A DNA stretch of 64,000 nucleotides, taken from positions 19,999 through 83,998 of the forward strand of contig CAYPST010000005.1 of NCBI GenBank assembly GCA_964413425.1. The letters are read 5' to 3'. The notes beneath the pieces were generated by a model. That model was given only the letters and a program-made list of their open reading frames with translations. It was not told the DNA's origin and did no database searches. Shown piece after piece: positions 1 through 8,973 of the stretch (positions within the stretch are counted from its first letter, which is position 1; every line of letters starts with the position of its first letter). The position numbers and the translations under genes are program-made. This stretch comes from DATFLS01 sp964413425 (lineage in GTDB: Bacteria; Fidelibacterota; JAANXI01).

Positions 1-119
1 TGAATCCTTATTATTTCTTTGCGCCCTTTGTCCCGAAGGTCCAGGGGACTCCCCCAACGGGATCCCTTCTGGGACTTCGGAGCATCCCTTCGGGGCGAGG
101 CGTTTTCTAAACAGACTCA
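1..119 (+). repeat. Right-hand part of MITE-like dispersed repeat (copy A)
   Basis: The segment contains palindromic CCCGAAGG/CCTTCGGG-type hairpin sequence and ends with GTTTTCTAAACAGACTCA at 102-119. That end is identical to the right end of the copy at 17260-17450. The left terminus is not visible and is probably cut off by the window edge. It lies upstream of ffh. No coding capacity is seen. Confidence 0.7.
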
Positions 120-247
120 TATTCGGAGAAACGATTGGCATTTCTTCTGGTATAACGGGCAAATACAAATCCTGGTGACTCTGAGATCATAACCACCGGA
201 GATCTCCATGGCAGGAATAAAGCGGGAAATTTAGAACGGAAAAAGAG

Positions 248-276
248 TTGCGACGTACACATATCGAAATTAAATT
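248..276 (+). promoter_or_regulatory. Candidate sigma-70 promoter for ffh
   Basis: TTGCGA (248-253) is followed after exactly 17 bp by TAAATT (271-276), about 29 bp before the ffh start. The same -10 hexamer and spacing occur before the HU gene at 21186-21214. This is a prediction from sequence only. Confidence 0.4.
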
Positions 277-304
277 CATCTGCTAAAATTAAATCCAGGG
301 AATT

Positions 305-1627
305 ATGTTTGAACAACTATCGGAAAATTTAGAGAGAGTCCTAAAGAAATTAAAAGGGCGTGGCCGCCTGAATGAAAAAAATGTGGTGGATGGGTTGCGC
401 GAAGTACGACGAGCTCTTCTTGAGGCGGATGTCAATTATAAGGTGGCGAAAGAGTTTATTGCCTCTGTGAAGGAGAAAGCGGTCGGGCAGGAGGTGCTCA
501 AGAGTGTCACACCCGGCCAGCAAATTGTCAAAGTACTCCACGATGAGCTGGTAGATTTGCTTGGATCGGAGCGATCGGAAATCCAGCTCACAGGTTCGGC
601 ACCCCATACCGTGATGGCTGTCGGGTTACAGGGATCGGGCAAGACGACTTTTACGGCAAAACTTGGCCGGTATCTGAAGCAGAAGGGGCATAGCCCGTTA
701 CTGGTTGCCGTGGACGTTTACCGGCCCGCGGCGAGGGAGCAGCTCGAGAAAATGGGGGCACAAGCGGGGCTGCCTGTGTGGACGGACGGGGGAAGCGATG
801 TACTCGGAATCTGCCGGAGCGCCAGATCCTCTGCCCGGAAAAACCATCAGGATGTGCTTATTCTTGATACGGCGGGCCGGCTGCATATCGACCGGGAAAT
901 GATGGAGGAGCTGGCGCAGCTGAAATCTGCCCTGCAGCCGGATGAAATTCTGTTTATTGCAGATGGGATGACCGGCCAGGATGCAGTCAATGCAGCATCG
1001 CAATTCCAGGAGTCCCTGAATTTCGATGGGGTGGTACTGACCAAGATGGATGGCGATGCGCGTGGGGGAGCGGCATTATCTATCACCTCGGTCACGGCGC
1101 GGCCGATTAAATTTATATCCGTCGGCGAGTCCGTTGATTCTCTGGAACCGTTTCATCCGGAGCGGCTTGCCGGGCGTATTCTCGGGATGGGAGATGTGGT
1201 CTCCCTGGTTGAGAAAGCGCAGCAGACTATTGATGAAGAGTCTGCCGAGCAGCTCAATGCCAAAATTCGGAAGAACGAGTTAACCCTGACGGATTTTCGT
1301 GAACAATTGGAACAAATCCGCAATATGGGACCGCTGGAACAGATCCTGGATATGATTCCGGGGATGGGGAAATTGAAACAGCAGGGTTTGTCGGTGGATG
1401 AAAAGCAGCTGGATAAAGTGGAAGCGATGATCAACTCGATGACAGAAGAAGAACGGAAGAATCCGCAGATAATCCAGGGCAGTCGTCGCAAACGCATTGC
1501 TCGGGGCAGCGGTACCACCGTACAGGACGTGAATCAGTTATTACGGCAATTTAACCAGATGAAAAAAATGATGCGGCAAATGAGCCGGGGAAAGTTTCAA
1601 CGACAGATTCCCGGATTACCAATGTAA
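305..1627 (+). CDS. ffh: Signal recognition particle GTPase Ffh
   Basis: Ffh binds SRP RNA and signal sequences of nascent membrane proteins and delivers ribosomes to FtsY at the inner membrane. The 440-residue product has the family's normal length. It shows the N-terminal helical bundle, then the NG GTPase domain with P-loop GLQGSGKTTFTAKL near residue 108, DVYRPAAREQL, DTAGR and TKMDGDARGG. The methionine-rich M domain follows from about residue 320 (NMGPLEQILDMIPGMG, and a Met-rich end MKKMMRQM). It heads a translation and secretion block with rpsP, rimM, trmD and rplS, a common bacterial arrangement. The rpsP start lies 20 nt downstream, so the two are probably co-transcribed. Confidence 0.98.
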   Translation: MFEQLSENLERVLKKLKGRGRLNEKNVVDGLREVRRALLEADVNYKVAKEFIASVKEKAVGQEVLKSVTPGQQIVKVLHDELVDLLGSERSEIQLTGSAPHTVMAVGLQGSGKTTFTAKLGRYLKQKGHSPLLVAVDVYRPAAREQLEKMGAQAGLPVWTDGGSDVLGICRSARSSARKNHQDVLILDTAGRLHIDREMMEELAQLKSALQPDEILFIADGMTGQDAVNAASQFQESLNFDGVVLTKMDGDARGGAALSITSVTARPIKFISVGESVDSLEPFHPERLAGRILGMGDVVSLVEKAQQTIDEESAEQLNAKIRKNELTLTDFREQLEQIRNMGPLEQILDMIPGMGKLKQQGLSVDEKQLDKVEAMINSMTEEERKNPQIIQGSRRKRIARGSGTTVQDVNQLLRQFNQMKKMMRQMSRGKFQRQIPGLPM

Positions 1628-1647
1628 AGAACAAAAGGAGGAAATCG

Positions 1648-2361
1648 TTGTCTGTTAAGTTACGTTTGAAGCGCATGGGACGGAAGAAGATACCGGTGTA
1701 TCGGGTGATAGCCATTGATTCTCGTCGGCAGCGTGACGGGAAGGAGTTAGAGCGGTTGGGCATCTACAATCCCCTGCCTGAGAATCCGATATTTCAGATT
1801 GATGAGGATCGGTTGTTCTACTGGCTGGAGCAGGGGGCTCAGCCCAGTGATACCATCCGGAATTTAATGAAAGACCATGGGCTGGCTCTGAAATGGCACT
1901 TGAAATCCCAGGGAAAATCGCAAGAAGAGATAAACCGGGAATATCAGAAGTGGCAGTTACTGCGCGAGTCGAAAATGCCGGCCGTGGCGGACCAGGAGAA
2001 ACGCGAAGAAGAGGAAGCGCCACAGAAGGCTGAGCGAGAAGCAGCAAAGAAAACCCCAGCTGAAGAGGCAGCAGAAGAAGCGGCGGCTGCCGGGGTGGAG
2101 GAAGTAGAGCCTGCAGAAGATGCGACGGAAACGGAGGTTGAAGACACCGCCGAAGCGAGCACAGAGGAAGACAGTCAGGAGAAGAAGGAAGAAGCCGCTG
2201 GTGATGATACCGTCGAAGCAACGGAGGAAACGCCTGAAGAAGCAGCCGAAATGTCAGAGGAAGAAACTGCGGCAGAAGAGACGGATGATGAGTCCGCAGC
2301 AGCAGAAGAAGAAGAGGAAGAAGCCAAGGAAACCGGGAAAGACAAGGAAGACAAGGAATAA
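1648..2361 (+). CDS. rpsP: 30S ribosomal protein S16 with a long acidic C-terminal extension
   Basis: The first ~82 residues are a standard S16 protein of the small ribosomal subunit (KLRLKRMGRKKIPVYRVI, then GIYNP and the tract up to HGLALKWHL). The start is TTG, placed by the S16 alignment and by AAGGAGG about 7 nt upstream. Typical S16 proteins have 80-100 residues, but this one has 237. After a short charged segment the tail from about residue 115 is almost entirely Glu, Ala, Lys, Asp and Thr. Acidic or Ala/Glu-rich S16 tails occur in some FCB-group bacteria, but about 120 acidic residues is extreme. The tail is presumably disordered and surface exposed. The reverse strand of the tail is also open, but only as a composition artefact. 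Confidence 0.95.
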   Translation: MSVKLRLKRMGRKKIPVYRVIAIDSRRQRDGKELERLGIYNPLPENPIFQIDEDRLFYWLEQGAQPSDTIRNLMKDHGLALKWHLKSQGKSQEEINREYQKWQLLRESKMPAVADQEKREEEEAPQKAEREAAKKTPAEEAAEEAAAAGVEEVEPAEDATETEVEDTAEASTEEDSQEKKEEAAGDDTVEATEETPEEAAEMSEEETAAEETDDESAAAEEEEEEAKETGKDKEDKE

Positions 2362-2640
2362 AAAAGGAGGACCATTCGCAACCGGGATATCCATCACACT
2401 GCTCGAGCGCCGTGATGTTTCTATGTGCATTCCCTGAAAGTAATAATGCCAAATATCATCTGATGTAATCGCCCGTGATGATAGAGGAGAGGGCAACTCC
2501 GGGATTGATCATCGTGGAAAAAACCTGTAACTATGGTACAAGACTGTTCTGTAATATCCGAACTATGCCCCGAAGGCACCCCGTCGGGGTAACGTGAGAC
2601 TGCCTGAGGCGAAGCAAGCCAACAAAACGGAGGCGAGAGG

Positions 2641-2874
2641 ATGAAAGAGTTCGTCGAGTACATTGCAAAGCACCTTGTGGATAATCCTGATGAGGTCCGG
2701 GTGACACAGATCGACAGTGAGAGAACAACTATCTATGAGTTATCTGTTGCTGACGGCGATCTCGGGAAAATCATCGGTAGAAATGGACGAACGGCCAAGG
2801 CGATTCGCACACTCTTAACAGCCACTTCTGCGAAAACCGGGGGAAAGCGGGCAATCCTCGAAATCATCGAGTGA
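2641..2874 (+). CDS. khpA: KhpA-type KH-domain RNA-binding protein
   Basis: This is a 77-residue single KH-domain protein with the GxxG loop (GKIIGRNGRTAKAIRTLL, near residues 43-60), the size of KhpA/YlqC. In other bacteria KhpA binds many RNAs, usually with KhpB/Jag, and affects division and cell size. The gene sits between rpsP and rimM, its conserved position in many phyla. GGCGAGAGG directly precedes the ATG. The 279 bp between rpsP and this gene hold no gene, only a small GC-rich hairpin (CCCCGAAGG...CGGGG, about 2565-2590) resembling pieces of the dispersed repeats. Confidence 0.93.
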   Translation: MKEFVEYIAKHLVDNPDEVRVTQIDSERTTIYELSVADGDLGKIIGRNGRTAKAIRTLLTATSAKTGGKRAILEIIE

Positions 2875-2973
2875 TCGTGTCCATCTAATTTACAGGTTGC
2901 TGAGTCTTTTATTCGTAACGGCAGTCCTCTCCCGAAGGGACGCCATTGGCGCTATCCCGGAGAAGTACGTTTT

Positions 2974-3522
2974 ATGCCAGTGAAAAGACTTCATATCACA
3001 TCCCTGTTGGTCTGTATTGGCAAAATTCTGCGAACGCAGGGGGTGGAAGGGGAATTGAAGGTCCTTAATTATTCGGATGTGGCTGATCGATACCACTTAT
3101 TGAAAAGAATATATCTGGGGCCTGCCGGTGAACTGGCAGTTCCTTACTCCGTTGCAGAGGTGAGAGAACAAGGCAAGTATGTGTATATCACATTAGCAGA
3201 ACACGATTCCGTGGCGGACATTAAGCATTTGCAGGGCCAGTATTGTTTTATCCCGGAAGAAGAACTGGCCCCCTTATCGGATGGGCATTTTTATGTCAAG
3301 AATCTCCTTGGATTACAGACATATACTGTCACAGGAGAGGAAGTCGGCCGGGTTATTGACATCCTGCAAAACCCAGCCAATGATATCCTGGTAGTCGAGC
3401 GTGAACAGGGGCTGGCCTATATCCCGATGGTCGAGGAATTCATTGAAGAAATCAATGTAGAACAAAATTGTATTCGAATTAAACCTATTGAGGGATTATT
3501 AGATACATCCAATGCTTATTGA
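2974..3522 (+). CDS. rimM: 16S rRNA processing protein RimM
   Basis: RimM assists maturation of the 30S head by binding S19 and 16S rRNA. The 182-residue product shows the N-terminal beta-barrel signature (IGKILRTQGVEGELKVL, residues ~15-31) and the C-terminal PRC-barrel part (FYVKNLLGLQTYTVTGEEVG, then NPANDILVV and the PMVEEFI motif). The chosen ATG has GGAGAAG about 10 nt upstream. The gene overlaps trmD by 11 nt, which suggests translational coupling, and the rimM-trmD order is the common bacterial one. Confidence 0.95.
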   Translation: MPVKRLHITSLLVCIGKILRTQGVEGELKVLNYSDVADRYHLLKRIYLGPAGELAVPYSVAEVREQGKYVYITLAEHDSVADIKHLQGQYCFIPEEELAPLSDGHFYVKNLLGLQTYTVTGEEVGRVIDILQNPANDILVVEREQGLAYIPMVEEFIEEINVEQNCIRIKPIEGLLDTSNAY

Positions 3523-4207
3523 TATCATTACGGCGTTTCCTCCTATAGTGGAGGAACCGCTGCACACCAGTATCCCGGAGCGGGCAGTGAAAAAGAGTGT
3601 CGCGGAATACCGGGTCCATGATCTCCGGGATTTCACCACCGACAAGCACCGGCAGATTGATGATGCGCCCTACGGAGGCGGGCCGGGGATGATTTTAAAG
3701 CCCGAACCGATTTTCCGGGCGGTGGAATACTGCCGGCAGGAGTGTGTCCGGCACGGTGGCTGTGAAACGATTTTCCCGACTGCCCAGGGAATCCCCTATA
3801 CCCAACAGCAGGCCAGGGAGCTGGTTGCCCGTGATCATCTTATCTTTATCTGCGGGCATTACAAGGGGGTTGACGAACGTGTGCGCGAGCAGCTGGTGAC
3901 CTTAGAAATCTCTCTGGGAGACTTTGTGTTATCGGGCGGAGAAATTCCGGCCCTGGCTATCGTTGACAGTGTCGTCCGGCTGCTGCCGGGGGTGCTGCAG
4001 GATCCGGAGTCTGCAGCAACTGATTCGTTTAGTGGGGAACTGCTGGACGGGCCACATTATACCCGGCCGGAGGAGTTCCGGGGTCTTCGGGTTCCGGAGG
4101 TGCTGCTCTCCGGCCATCATGCCAATATTGCGGCCTGGCGACAGGAACAACGGCTACAGCGGACCAGGTCCCGCCGGAATGATTTATTGATTGATAAAGG
4201 AGATTAG
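3512..4207 (+). CDS. trmD: tRNA (guanine-37-N1)-methyltransferase TrmD
   Basis: TrmD methylates G37 of tRNAs reading CNN codons, using SAM, and prevents +1 frameshifting. Diagnostic SPOUT-family motifs are present in order: DDAPYGGGPGM (residues ~51-61), GHYKGVDERV, SLGDFVLSGGE (SAM-binding trefoil knot), DSFSGELLDGPHYTRP and VLLSGHHANIAAWR. Length (231) is typical. Its start lies inside rimM, and a tRNA-Asn gene follows 30 nt after the stop. Confidence 0.97.
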   Translation: MLIDIITAFPPIVEEPLHTSIPERAVKKSVAEYRVHDLRDFTTDKHRQIDDAPYGGGPGMILKPEPIFRAVEYCRQECVRHGGCETIFPTAQGIPYTQQQARELVARDHLIFICGHYKGVDERVREQLVTLEISLGDFVLSGGEIPALAIVDSVVRLLPGVLQDPESAATDSFSGELLDGPHYTRPEEFRGLRVPEVLLSGHHANIAAWRQEQRLQRTRSRRNDLLIDKGD

Positions 4208-4237
4208 AATCTATTATATTATTAAGCTATAAAATAT

Positions 4238-4310
4238 TGGGCCGTAGCATAATAGGCAATGCACCTGGCTGTTAACCAGGCTATTGCAGGTTCGAGTCCT
4301 GCCGGCCCAG
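4238..4310 (+). tRNA. tRNA-Asn (anticodon GTT)
   Basis: The 73-nt cloverleaf has a 7-bp acceptor stem (TGGGCCG/CGGCCCA), a D stem GCAT/ATGC, an anticodon stem CCTGG/CCAGG with loop CTGTTAA (anticodon GTT), a variable loop, and a T arm GCAGG-TTCGAGT-CCTGC. The discriminator base is G, as expected for bacterial tRNA-Asn. The CCA end is not encoded. The gene lies between trmD and rplS. Confidence 0.97.
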
Positions 4311-4398
4311 CGAACGAGGAAATCAGTACGGTTGTTTTTCTATGGCGAATGAGCGCTGACAAGAGTAAGACAACCGCGAACAGTGAACAGGGGGAATT

Positions 4399-4737
4399 AT
4401 GAATTTACTAGATACAGTCGAATCGACACAGATTCGGGATGATATTCCGGAGTTCAGGCCGGGGGATACTGTTGCGGTTGATGTGAAAGTGCGGGAGGGC
4501 GAAAAGGAACGTCTGCAGCGCTTTGAAGGCGTTGTGATTGCCCGGAAAGGTTCAGGAGTCAACGAAACATTTACCGTGCGCAAGATTTCCTATGGGATCG
4601 GGGTCGAACGGATCTTTCCGGTGCACTCGCCGAATATCGCATCTATACAGCGACTGAAGGAAGGCAAAGTCCGGCGGGCGAAGCTCTATTACCTGCGCCG
4701 GGTCAAAGGAAAAGCGGCGCGGATCAAAACGCAATAA
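4399..4737 (+). CDS. rplS: 50S ribosomal protein L19
   Basis: L19 lies at the 30S-50S interface. The 112-residue product has the normal length. It shows DIPEFRPGDTVAVDVKV, RLQRFEGVVIARKG, TFTVRKISYGIGVERIFP and the C-terminal KVRRAKLYYLRRVKGKAARI, all strongly conserved in L19. An intrinsic terminator candidate follows at 4772, which would close the ffh-to-rplS block. Confidence 0.97.
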   Translation: MNLLDTVESTQIRDDIPEFRPGDTVAVDVKVREGEKERLQRFEGVVIARKGSGVNETFTVRKISYGIGVERIFPVHSPNIASIQRLKEGKVRRAKLYYLRRVKGKAARIKTQ

Positions 4738-4771
4738 GCATTTTCTGACATCGATGGCCAGGACAGCAGGT

Positions 4772-4806
4772 AAGCCATGCCGTTTTATGACCGGGGTGGC
4801 TTTTTT
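4772..4806 (+). terminator. Intrinsic terminator after rplS
   Basis: AAGCCA (4772-4777) pairs with TGGCTT (4797-4802), extended by an inner CCG/CGG stem with one mismatch, and is followed by a run of T. An ATG at 4777 that would lengthen the next gene lies inside this hairpin, which argues against using it as the start. Confidence 0.6.
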
Positions 4807-4827
4807 ACTTGGGGAGAGGGGGTGCGG

Positions 4828-5586
4828 ATGAACGTGCTCCAGTTCGGATTGGTCACCCTGGTCGGAATCGCAGCCGGAATCCTCAATACACTGGCAGGCG
4901 GTGGTTCCCTTCTGACGCTGCCACTGTTAATATTTCTGGGATTGCCTGCATCAACGGCCAATGGGACCAATCGCATTGCCGTATTTGTGCAGAATGTCAC
5001 CGCAGCCGCCGGCTTTCGCCGAAAGGGTTTCCAGAGTATTCGGTACGGACTCTTTCTGGCGGTGCCGGCAGTCATCGGAGCGGTTCTGGGTGCAACTGTG
5101 GCTATCGATATCTCTGATCGATTGTTTGAACAAATCCTCGGTGTTCTGATGCTGGTGATTCTGGGGCTTATTCTATGGAATCCGGTCCGGAAGCTGGAGC
5201 GCACAGAAGAGTTGCTCAGTCCCGCCAGACGCTGGATGGCTGCGTTTTTTTTCCTGTTTGTAGGATTTTACGGCGGGTTTATTCAGGCAGGGGTCGGCTT
5301 TTTGGTGATTGCCACGCTTACGCTGGTCAATGGTCTGGATTTAGTGAACACCAATAGTTATAAAGTTGTGATTAACTCTGTATTTACGGCAATTGCCTTG
5401 TTGGTGTTCGCCTTGCACGGCGAGGTGAACTGGCTGGTCGGACTCCTTCTCGCGGTGGGTATGGGCATTGGCGGATGGCTCGGCAGCCACCTGGCCGTTG
5501 AGAAGGGCGAGCCGCTCATCCGGGTAGTCCTGGCAGTTGCAGTCGTAGCCATGTCAATACGTTTGCTAACCGACATATCCTGGTAG
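4828..5586 (+). CDS. TSUP (TauE/SafE) family membrane permease
   Basis: This is an integral membrane protein with about eight hydrophobic segments and the TSUP duplicated-repeat architecture. The N-terminal GIAAGILNTLAGGGSLLTLP and GLPASTANGTNRIAV and the mid-protein GFYGGFIQAGVGFLVIATL and NSYKVVINSVFTAIALLVF are the family signatures. TSUP proteins export or import small anions such as sulfite, sulfoacetate or other organic sulfur compounds. The substrate cannot be read from sequence. The start at 4828 (MNVLQFGL) is preferred over an in-frame ATG at 4777, because the latter falls in the rplS terminator and GGGGAGAGGG lies just before 4828. It is probably transcribed on its own. Confidence 0.88.
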   Translation: MNVLQFGLVTLVGIAAGILNTLAGGGSLLTLPLLIFLGLPASTANGTNRIAVFVQNVTAAAGFRRKGFQSIRYGLFLAVPAVIGAVLGATVAIDISDRLFEQILGVLMLVILGLILWNPVRKLERTEELLSPARRWMAAFFFLFVGFYGGFIQAGVGFLVIATLTLVNGLDLVNTNSYKVVINSVFTAIALLVFALHGEVNWLVGLLLAVGMGIGGWLGSHLAVEKGEPLIRVVLAVAVVAMSIRLLTDISW

Positions 5587-5653
5587 AACGTACCTCTTGC
5601 ATGCCTCCTGGTGGTCGGATAACTTTCAGAAAACGTAAGTCCGTGAGAAGAAC

Positions 5654-7075
5654 ATGAACAAGTCGTCTTTGTTGCGTCATCTGCCAGCGGTAGATCAAGT
5701 GTTCAGTGTTATCAGAGACCGGGAGTATGCGCTTCCGGAGGCGTATACAGTAGCCCAAATTCGTGATACCATTAATATTTTCCGACAACAGATACTCACT
5801 GATACACCACCAGAGATCCATGACGCCGAGACGCTGGAGCAACTTGTGATCGAAGAGGTGGACAGGCGATGCCGGGATCGGGTTCGGCACACGGTGAAGC
5901 CCCTGATTAACGCCACCGGAATTGTGCTCCATACAGGATTGGGCCGGGCGCCTCTTTCCGAACGGGCTCGTGAAGCAATGGCCCGGGCAGCGCATGGGTA
6001 TACCAACCTGGAATTCGATTTGCCCACCGGAACCCGGGGAGAACGCAACGATCATATTGAAGATCTCCTCCGCGCTTTAACGGGTGCCGAATCGGCGCTC
6101 ATGGTGAACAATAATGCTGCCGCGGTCTTTCTGGCACTGAACACCCTTGCCGATGGTTCGGAAGCCATTATTTCCCGGGGACAGCTCATCGAAATCGGTG
6201 GCAGTTTTCGCATACCGGAGGTGACGGCGAAATCCGGCGCCCGGATGGTGGAAGTCGGGACCACCAATCGTACCCATCTGCGCGATTATCGGAATGCCCT
6301 GTCAGAAAACACCGGACTCATCCTGATAGCTCATCCCAGCAATTACCGGGTCCAGGGATTCACTGCCAGCCCGGCGCTCGCAGAGATCGTTGAGCTTGCA
6401 CACGCCCATGAAATTCCGGTATTATACGACCTGGGTAGTGGCGCCCTGTTTCCGCTGGCACGTTACTCACTGCCCCATGAACCGATCGTGGAGCAGGTGC
6501 TGGAGAACGGGGTGGATGTGGTGACCTTCAGCGGGGATAAACTCATCGGCGGCCCGCAGGCGGGATTAATCTGTGGCAGGCAGAAATATCTGGATGCTAT
6601 GAAAGTGAATCCGCTGACCCGGGTTCTGCGCTGTGATAAAACCACTTTCGCGGCCATGGAAGCGACGCTTCGCACCTACATCAATCCGGACGCACTGCCC
6701 ACAACAAATGCGACCTATCAATTACTCACCCCATCGGCGGAGGAGCTAAAGCAGTTTGGGGAACAGATTCTCCGGCAGCTGAGTTCCGATGAAATTGATC
6801 TGTTGGGACTGGAGTTACGCGAAGCGGCAACCGAGGCCGGGAGCGGATCGCTCCCGACCGAGCGTATTCCGAGTATGGCACTGGTGCTTACCCATACAGA
6901 CCGGTGGTCCGCCGATCAGATCATGCGGTGGCTGCGAATCAGGGAAACTCTGCCGGTGGTCGGATATATTATTGAGGATGAGTGCTATTTAAACCTCCGG
7001 ACGATTTTACCGGACCAGCAGGAGGCCCTGATTCAGGCGATTCAGGAACTGGCAGAGGCGATAGGAGGCGAGTGA
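5654..7075 (+). CDS. selA: L-seryl-tRNA(Sec) selenium transferase SelA
   Basis: SelA is a PLP-dependent enzyme that converts seryl-tRNA(Sec) to selenocysteyl-tRNA(Sec) using selenophosphate. The 473-residue product has the typical length. It has the N-terminal tRNA-binding domain, the INATGIVLHTGLGRAPLS segment (residues ~85-102), and the PLP lysine in TFSGDKLIGGPQAG (K296). Its TGA stop overlaps the selB ATG by one base (TGATG), so the two are translationally coupled. Together they imply that the cell decodes some UGA codons as selenocysteine. No selC or selD was recognised in the window. Confidence 0.97.
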   Translation: MNKSSLLRHLPAVDQVFSVIRDREYALPEAYTVAQIRDTINIFRQQILTDTPPEIHDAETLEQLVIEEVDRRCRDRVRHTVKPLINATGIVLHTGLGRAPLSERAREAMARAAHGYTNLEFDLPTGTRGERNDHIEDLLRALTGAESALMVNNNAAAVFLALNTLADGSEAIISRGQLIEIGGSFRIPEVTAKSGARMVEVGTTNRTHLRDYRNALSENTGLILIAHPSNYRVQGFTASPALAEIVELAHAHEIPVLYDLGSGALFPLARYSLPHEPIVEQVLENGVDVVTFSGDKLIGGPQAGLICGRQKYLDAMKVNPLTRVLRCDKTTFAAMEATLRTYINPDALPTTNATYQLLTPSAEELKQFGEQILRQLSSDEIDLLGLELREAATEAGSGSLPTERIPSMALVLTHTDRWSADQIMRWLRIRETLPVVGYIIEDECYLNLRTILPDQQEALIQAIQELAEAIGGE

Positions 7076-8967
7076 TGCAGCCAATCATCTGGGGCACAGC
7101 CGGACACATCGATCACGGGAAAACGGCCCTCATCAAGGCGCTGACCGGTACGGACACAGATCGTCTGCAGGAAGAACAGGAGCGTGGGGTTACCATTGAC
7201 ATCGGATTCGCTTTTCTCACCGATGACATTTCGTTCATTGATGTTCCGGGACACGAAAAATTTGTAAAAAATATGGTTACCGGCGTGTCCACCATTGATG
7301 CGGGCTTATTAGTGGTGGCAGCGGATGACGGGGTGATGCCCCAGACCAGAGAACACCTGGGTATTATGCAGTTATTGCAGGTGCCTGCCGGATGCATTGT
7401 CATCAGCAAAGTCGATCTGGTGGACGAGGACTGGCTGGATCTGGTGGAAGACACTGTCAGAGAACAGGTTGCCGGGACTTTCCTGGAGAATGCGCCGGTT
7501 ATCCGGACCAGCGCCGAAACCGGACAGGGGATTGACCAGGTGACAACCGCTATTCTGGATCTCTCGGAGAAGCTGCCTCGGCGCCTGGATCGCGGGATTC
7601 CCCGCCTGCCGGTGGACCGGGTTTTTTCGGTGAAGGGGTTCGGGACTGTAGTCACGGGGAGCGTGATTTCGGGAACCTTCCGAACCGGAGATACGGTAGA
7701 ACTGACACCGAATCGCCGTCTCACAAAAATACGGGGAATCCAGACACATGGTCGAAATGTGGAAGCTGTCGGGATGAGCGAGCGTGCGGCATTGAACTTG
7801 AGTGATGTCGGAAAAGAGGAGATTGAACGGGGAATTCAGTTATCTATACAGGGATGGCTGTCAGTAACGGATGCATTCTATGCGACCATAGAAATGCTGG
7901 ACACAGCGGAACGCCCGCTGGAACACAATCAGCGCATTCGCCTCCATCTGGGCACCACCGAGATACTGGCCCGCTGTTCGATACTCGCCGGTGATAGTAT
8001 CCACCCCGGAAAAACAGGATTGGTGAAATTCCGACTGGAAGAACCGACTGTCGTGGCCTTTAACGATGGATTTATTCTCCGTTTTTATTCCCCCATGTTC
8101 ACCATTGGCGGGGGGAGGGTGTTATACCCGCAATCCTTGCGGCATCTTCCGAAACAGGAATTATTGGATATACTCGAAATCCTGGCGTTGACGGAGTTAC
8201 AGGCAGCAGTGAACGCAGTAACTCGCATCCATAAATCCCGGCTCCTTTCAATCACTGATTTGAGCAGAGAATTGTTTTTAGCAGAGGATCACCTGCTGGG
8301 TCCTGTAGAAACATTAGTAGAGCAGGGATTCCTTACAGAATATCTAATGGAGGGCGACAGAAAATATGCTGGTGCCGAAGCGATGCAGTCTTTGGAAACA
8401 CAGGCTGTTGAACGATTGGCCCGCTATCATACAAGCCATCCCAGGGAACCGGGATATCCGCGATCCCAGCTGGTCCAGGACCTCGCAGCGCCCGAAGAAA
8501 CAACCGAGATTATACTGGAAAAGCTGCTAAAGGAGGAGAAACTTACGGAAGAGGGCCCCCTTCTCAAACTCCCGTCCCATGAGATACAACTCACTCCGGA
8601 GGAACAGCAGACAAAAGAACACATCCGAAAATTCATACTCGATGCAGGCTTGCGCCCCCCGACCTTCAGAGATGTACAAGACGGGTTGGACCTCCCGGAA
8701 AACGAGTTAGGACAATATTTGAAAATCTTGCAGTATGAGGGCGAGATAGAGCGAATTACCAGTGAGTTATACCTGCACACAGACGTAAAAAGTGTTTTAA
8801 AAGACAAACTACACCAGTATTTTACAAATCAGGATACATTGTCAGTGGGTGATTTCAAGCAGATGATTGGCGGAAGCCGGAAGTATGCAATACCGTTGCT
8901 GGAGTACACAGATGCAGCAGGCTGGACCATTCGTGAGGGAGAAGTACGAAAACGAAGAAACCTATGA
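7075..8967 (+). CDS. selB: Selenocysteine-specific elongation factor SelB
   Basis: SelB is a GTPase that brings Sec-tRNA to UGA codons followed by a SECIS hairpin. The EF-Tu-like domain shows GHIDHGKTALIKALTG (G1, residues ~10-25), GVTIDIGF, DVPGHEKFVKNM (G3) and SKVD (G4). The C-terminal half carries winged-helix repeats that bind SECIS RNA. The start at 7075 (MQPIIWGTAGHIDHGK) is chosen because it matches the family N-terminus and overlaps selA by 1 nt. An upstream in-frame start would extend into selA without homology. Length is 630 residues. Confidence 0.96.
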   Translation: MQPIIWGTAGHIDHGKTALIKALTGTDTDRLQEEQERGVTIDIGFAFLTDDISFIDVPGHEKFVKNMVTGVSTIDAGLLVVAADDGVMPQTREHLGIMQLLQVPAGCIVISKVDLVDEDWLDLVEDTVREQVAGTFLENAPVIRTSAETGQGIDQVTTAILDLSEKLPRRLDRGIPRLPVDRVFSVKGFGTVVTGSVISGTFRTGDTVELTPNRRLTKIRGIQTHGRNVEAVGMSERAALNLSDVGKEEIERGIQLSIQGWLSVTDAFYATIEMLDTAERPLEHNQRIRLHLGTTEILARCSILAGDSIHPGKTGLVKFRLEEPTVVAFNDGFILRFYSPMFTIGGGRVLYPQSLRHLPKQELLDILEILALTELQAAVNAVTRIHKSRLLSITDLSRELFLAEDHLLGPVETLVEQGFLTEYLMEGDRKYAGAEAMQSLETQAVERLARYHTSHPREPGYPRSQLVQDLAAPEETTEIILEKLLKEEKLTEEGPLLKLPSHEIQLTPEEQQTKEHIRKFILDAGLRPPTFRDVQDGLDLPENELGQYLKILQYEGEIERITSELYLHTDVKSVLKDKLHQYFTNQDTLSVGDFKQMIGGSRKYAIPLLEYTDAAGWTIREGEVRKRRNL

Positions 8968-8973
8968 CAGCAT

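Noticed and set aside
1655..2452. Long open frame on the reverse strand of rpsP
   Set aside because: It is produced by the Glu/Ala-rich codon pattern of the S16 tail. The product is a Leu/Pro/Ser low-complexity string with no start signal.
4777..4827. Longer N-terminus for the TSUP permease
   Set aside because: The upstream ATG is inside the rplS terminator hairpin, and the extra residues are not membrane-like.
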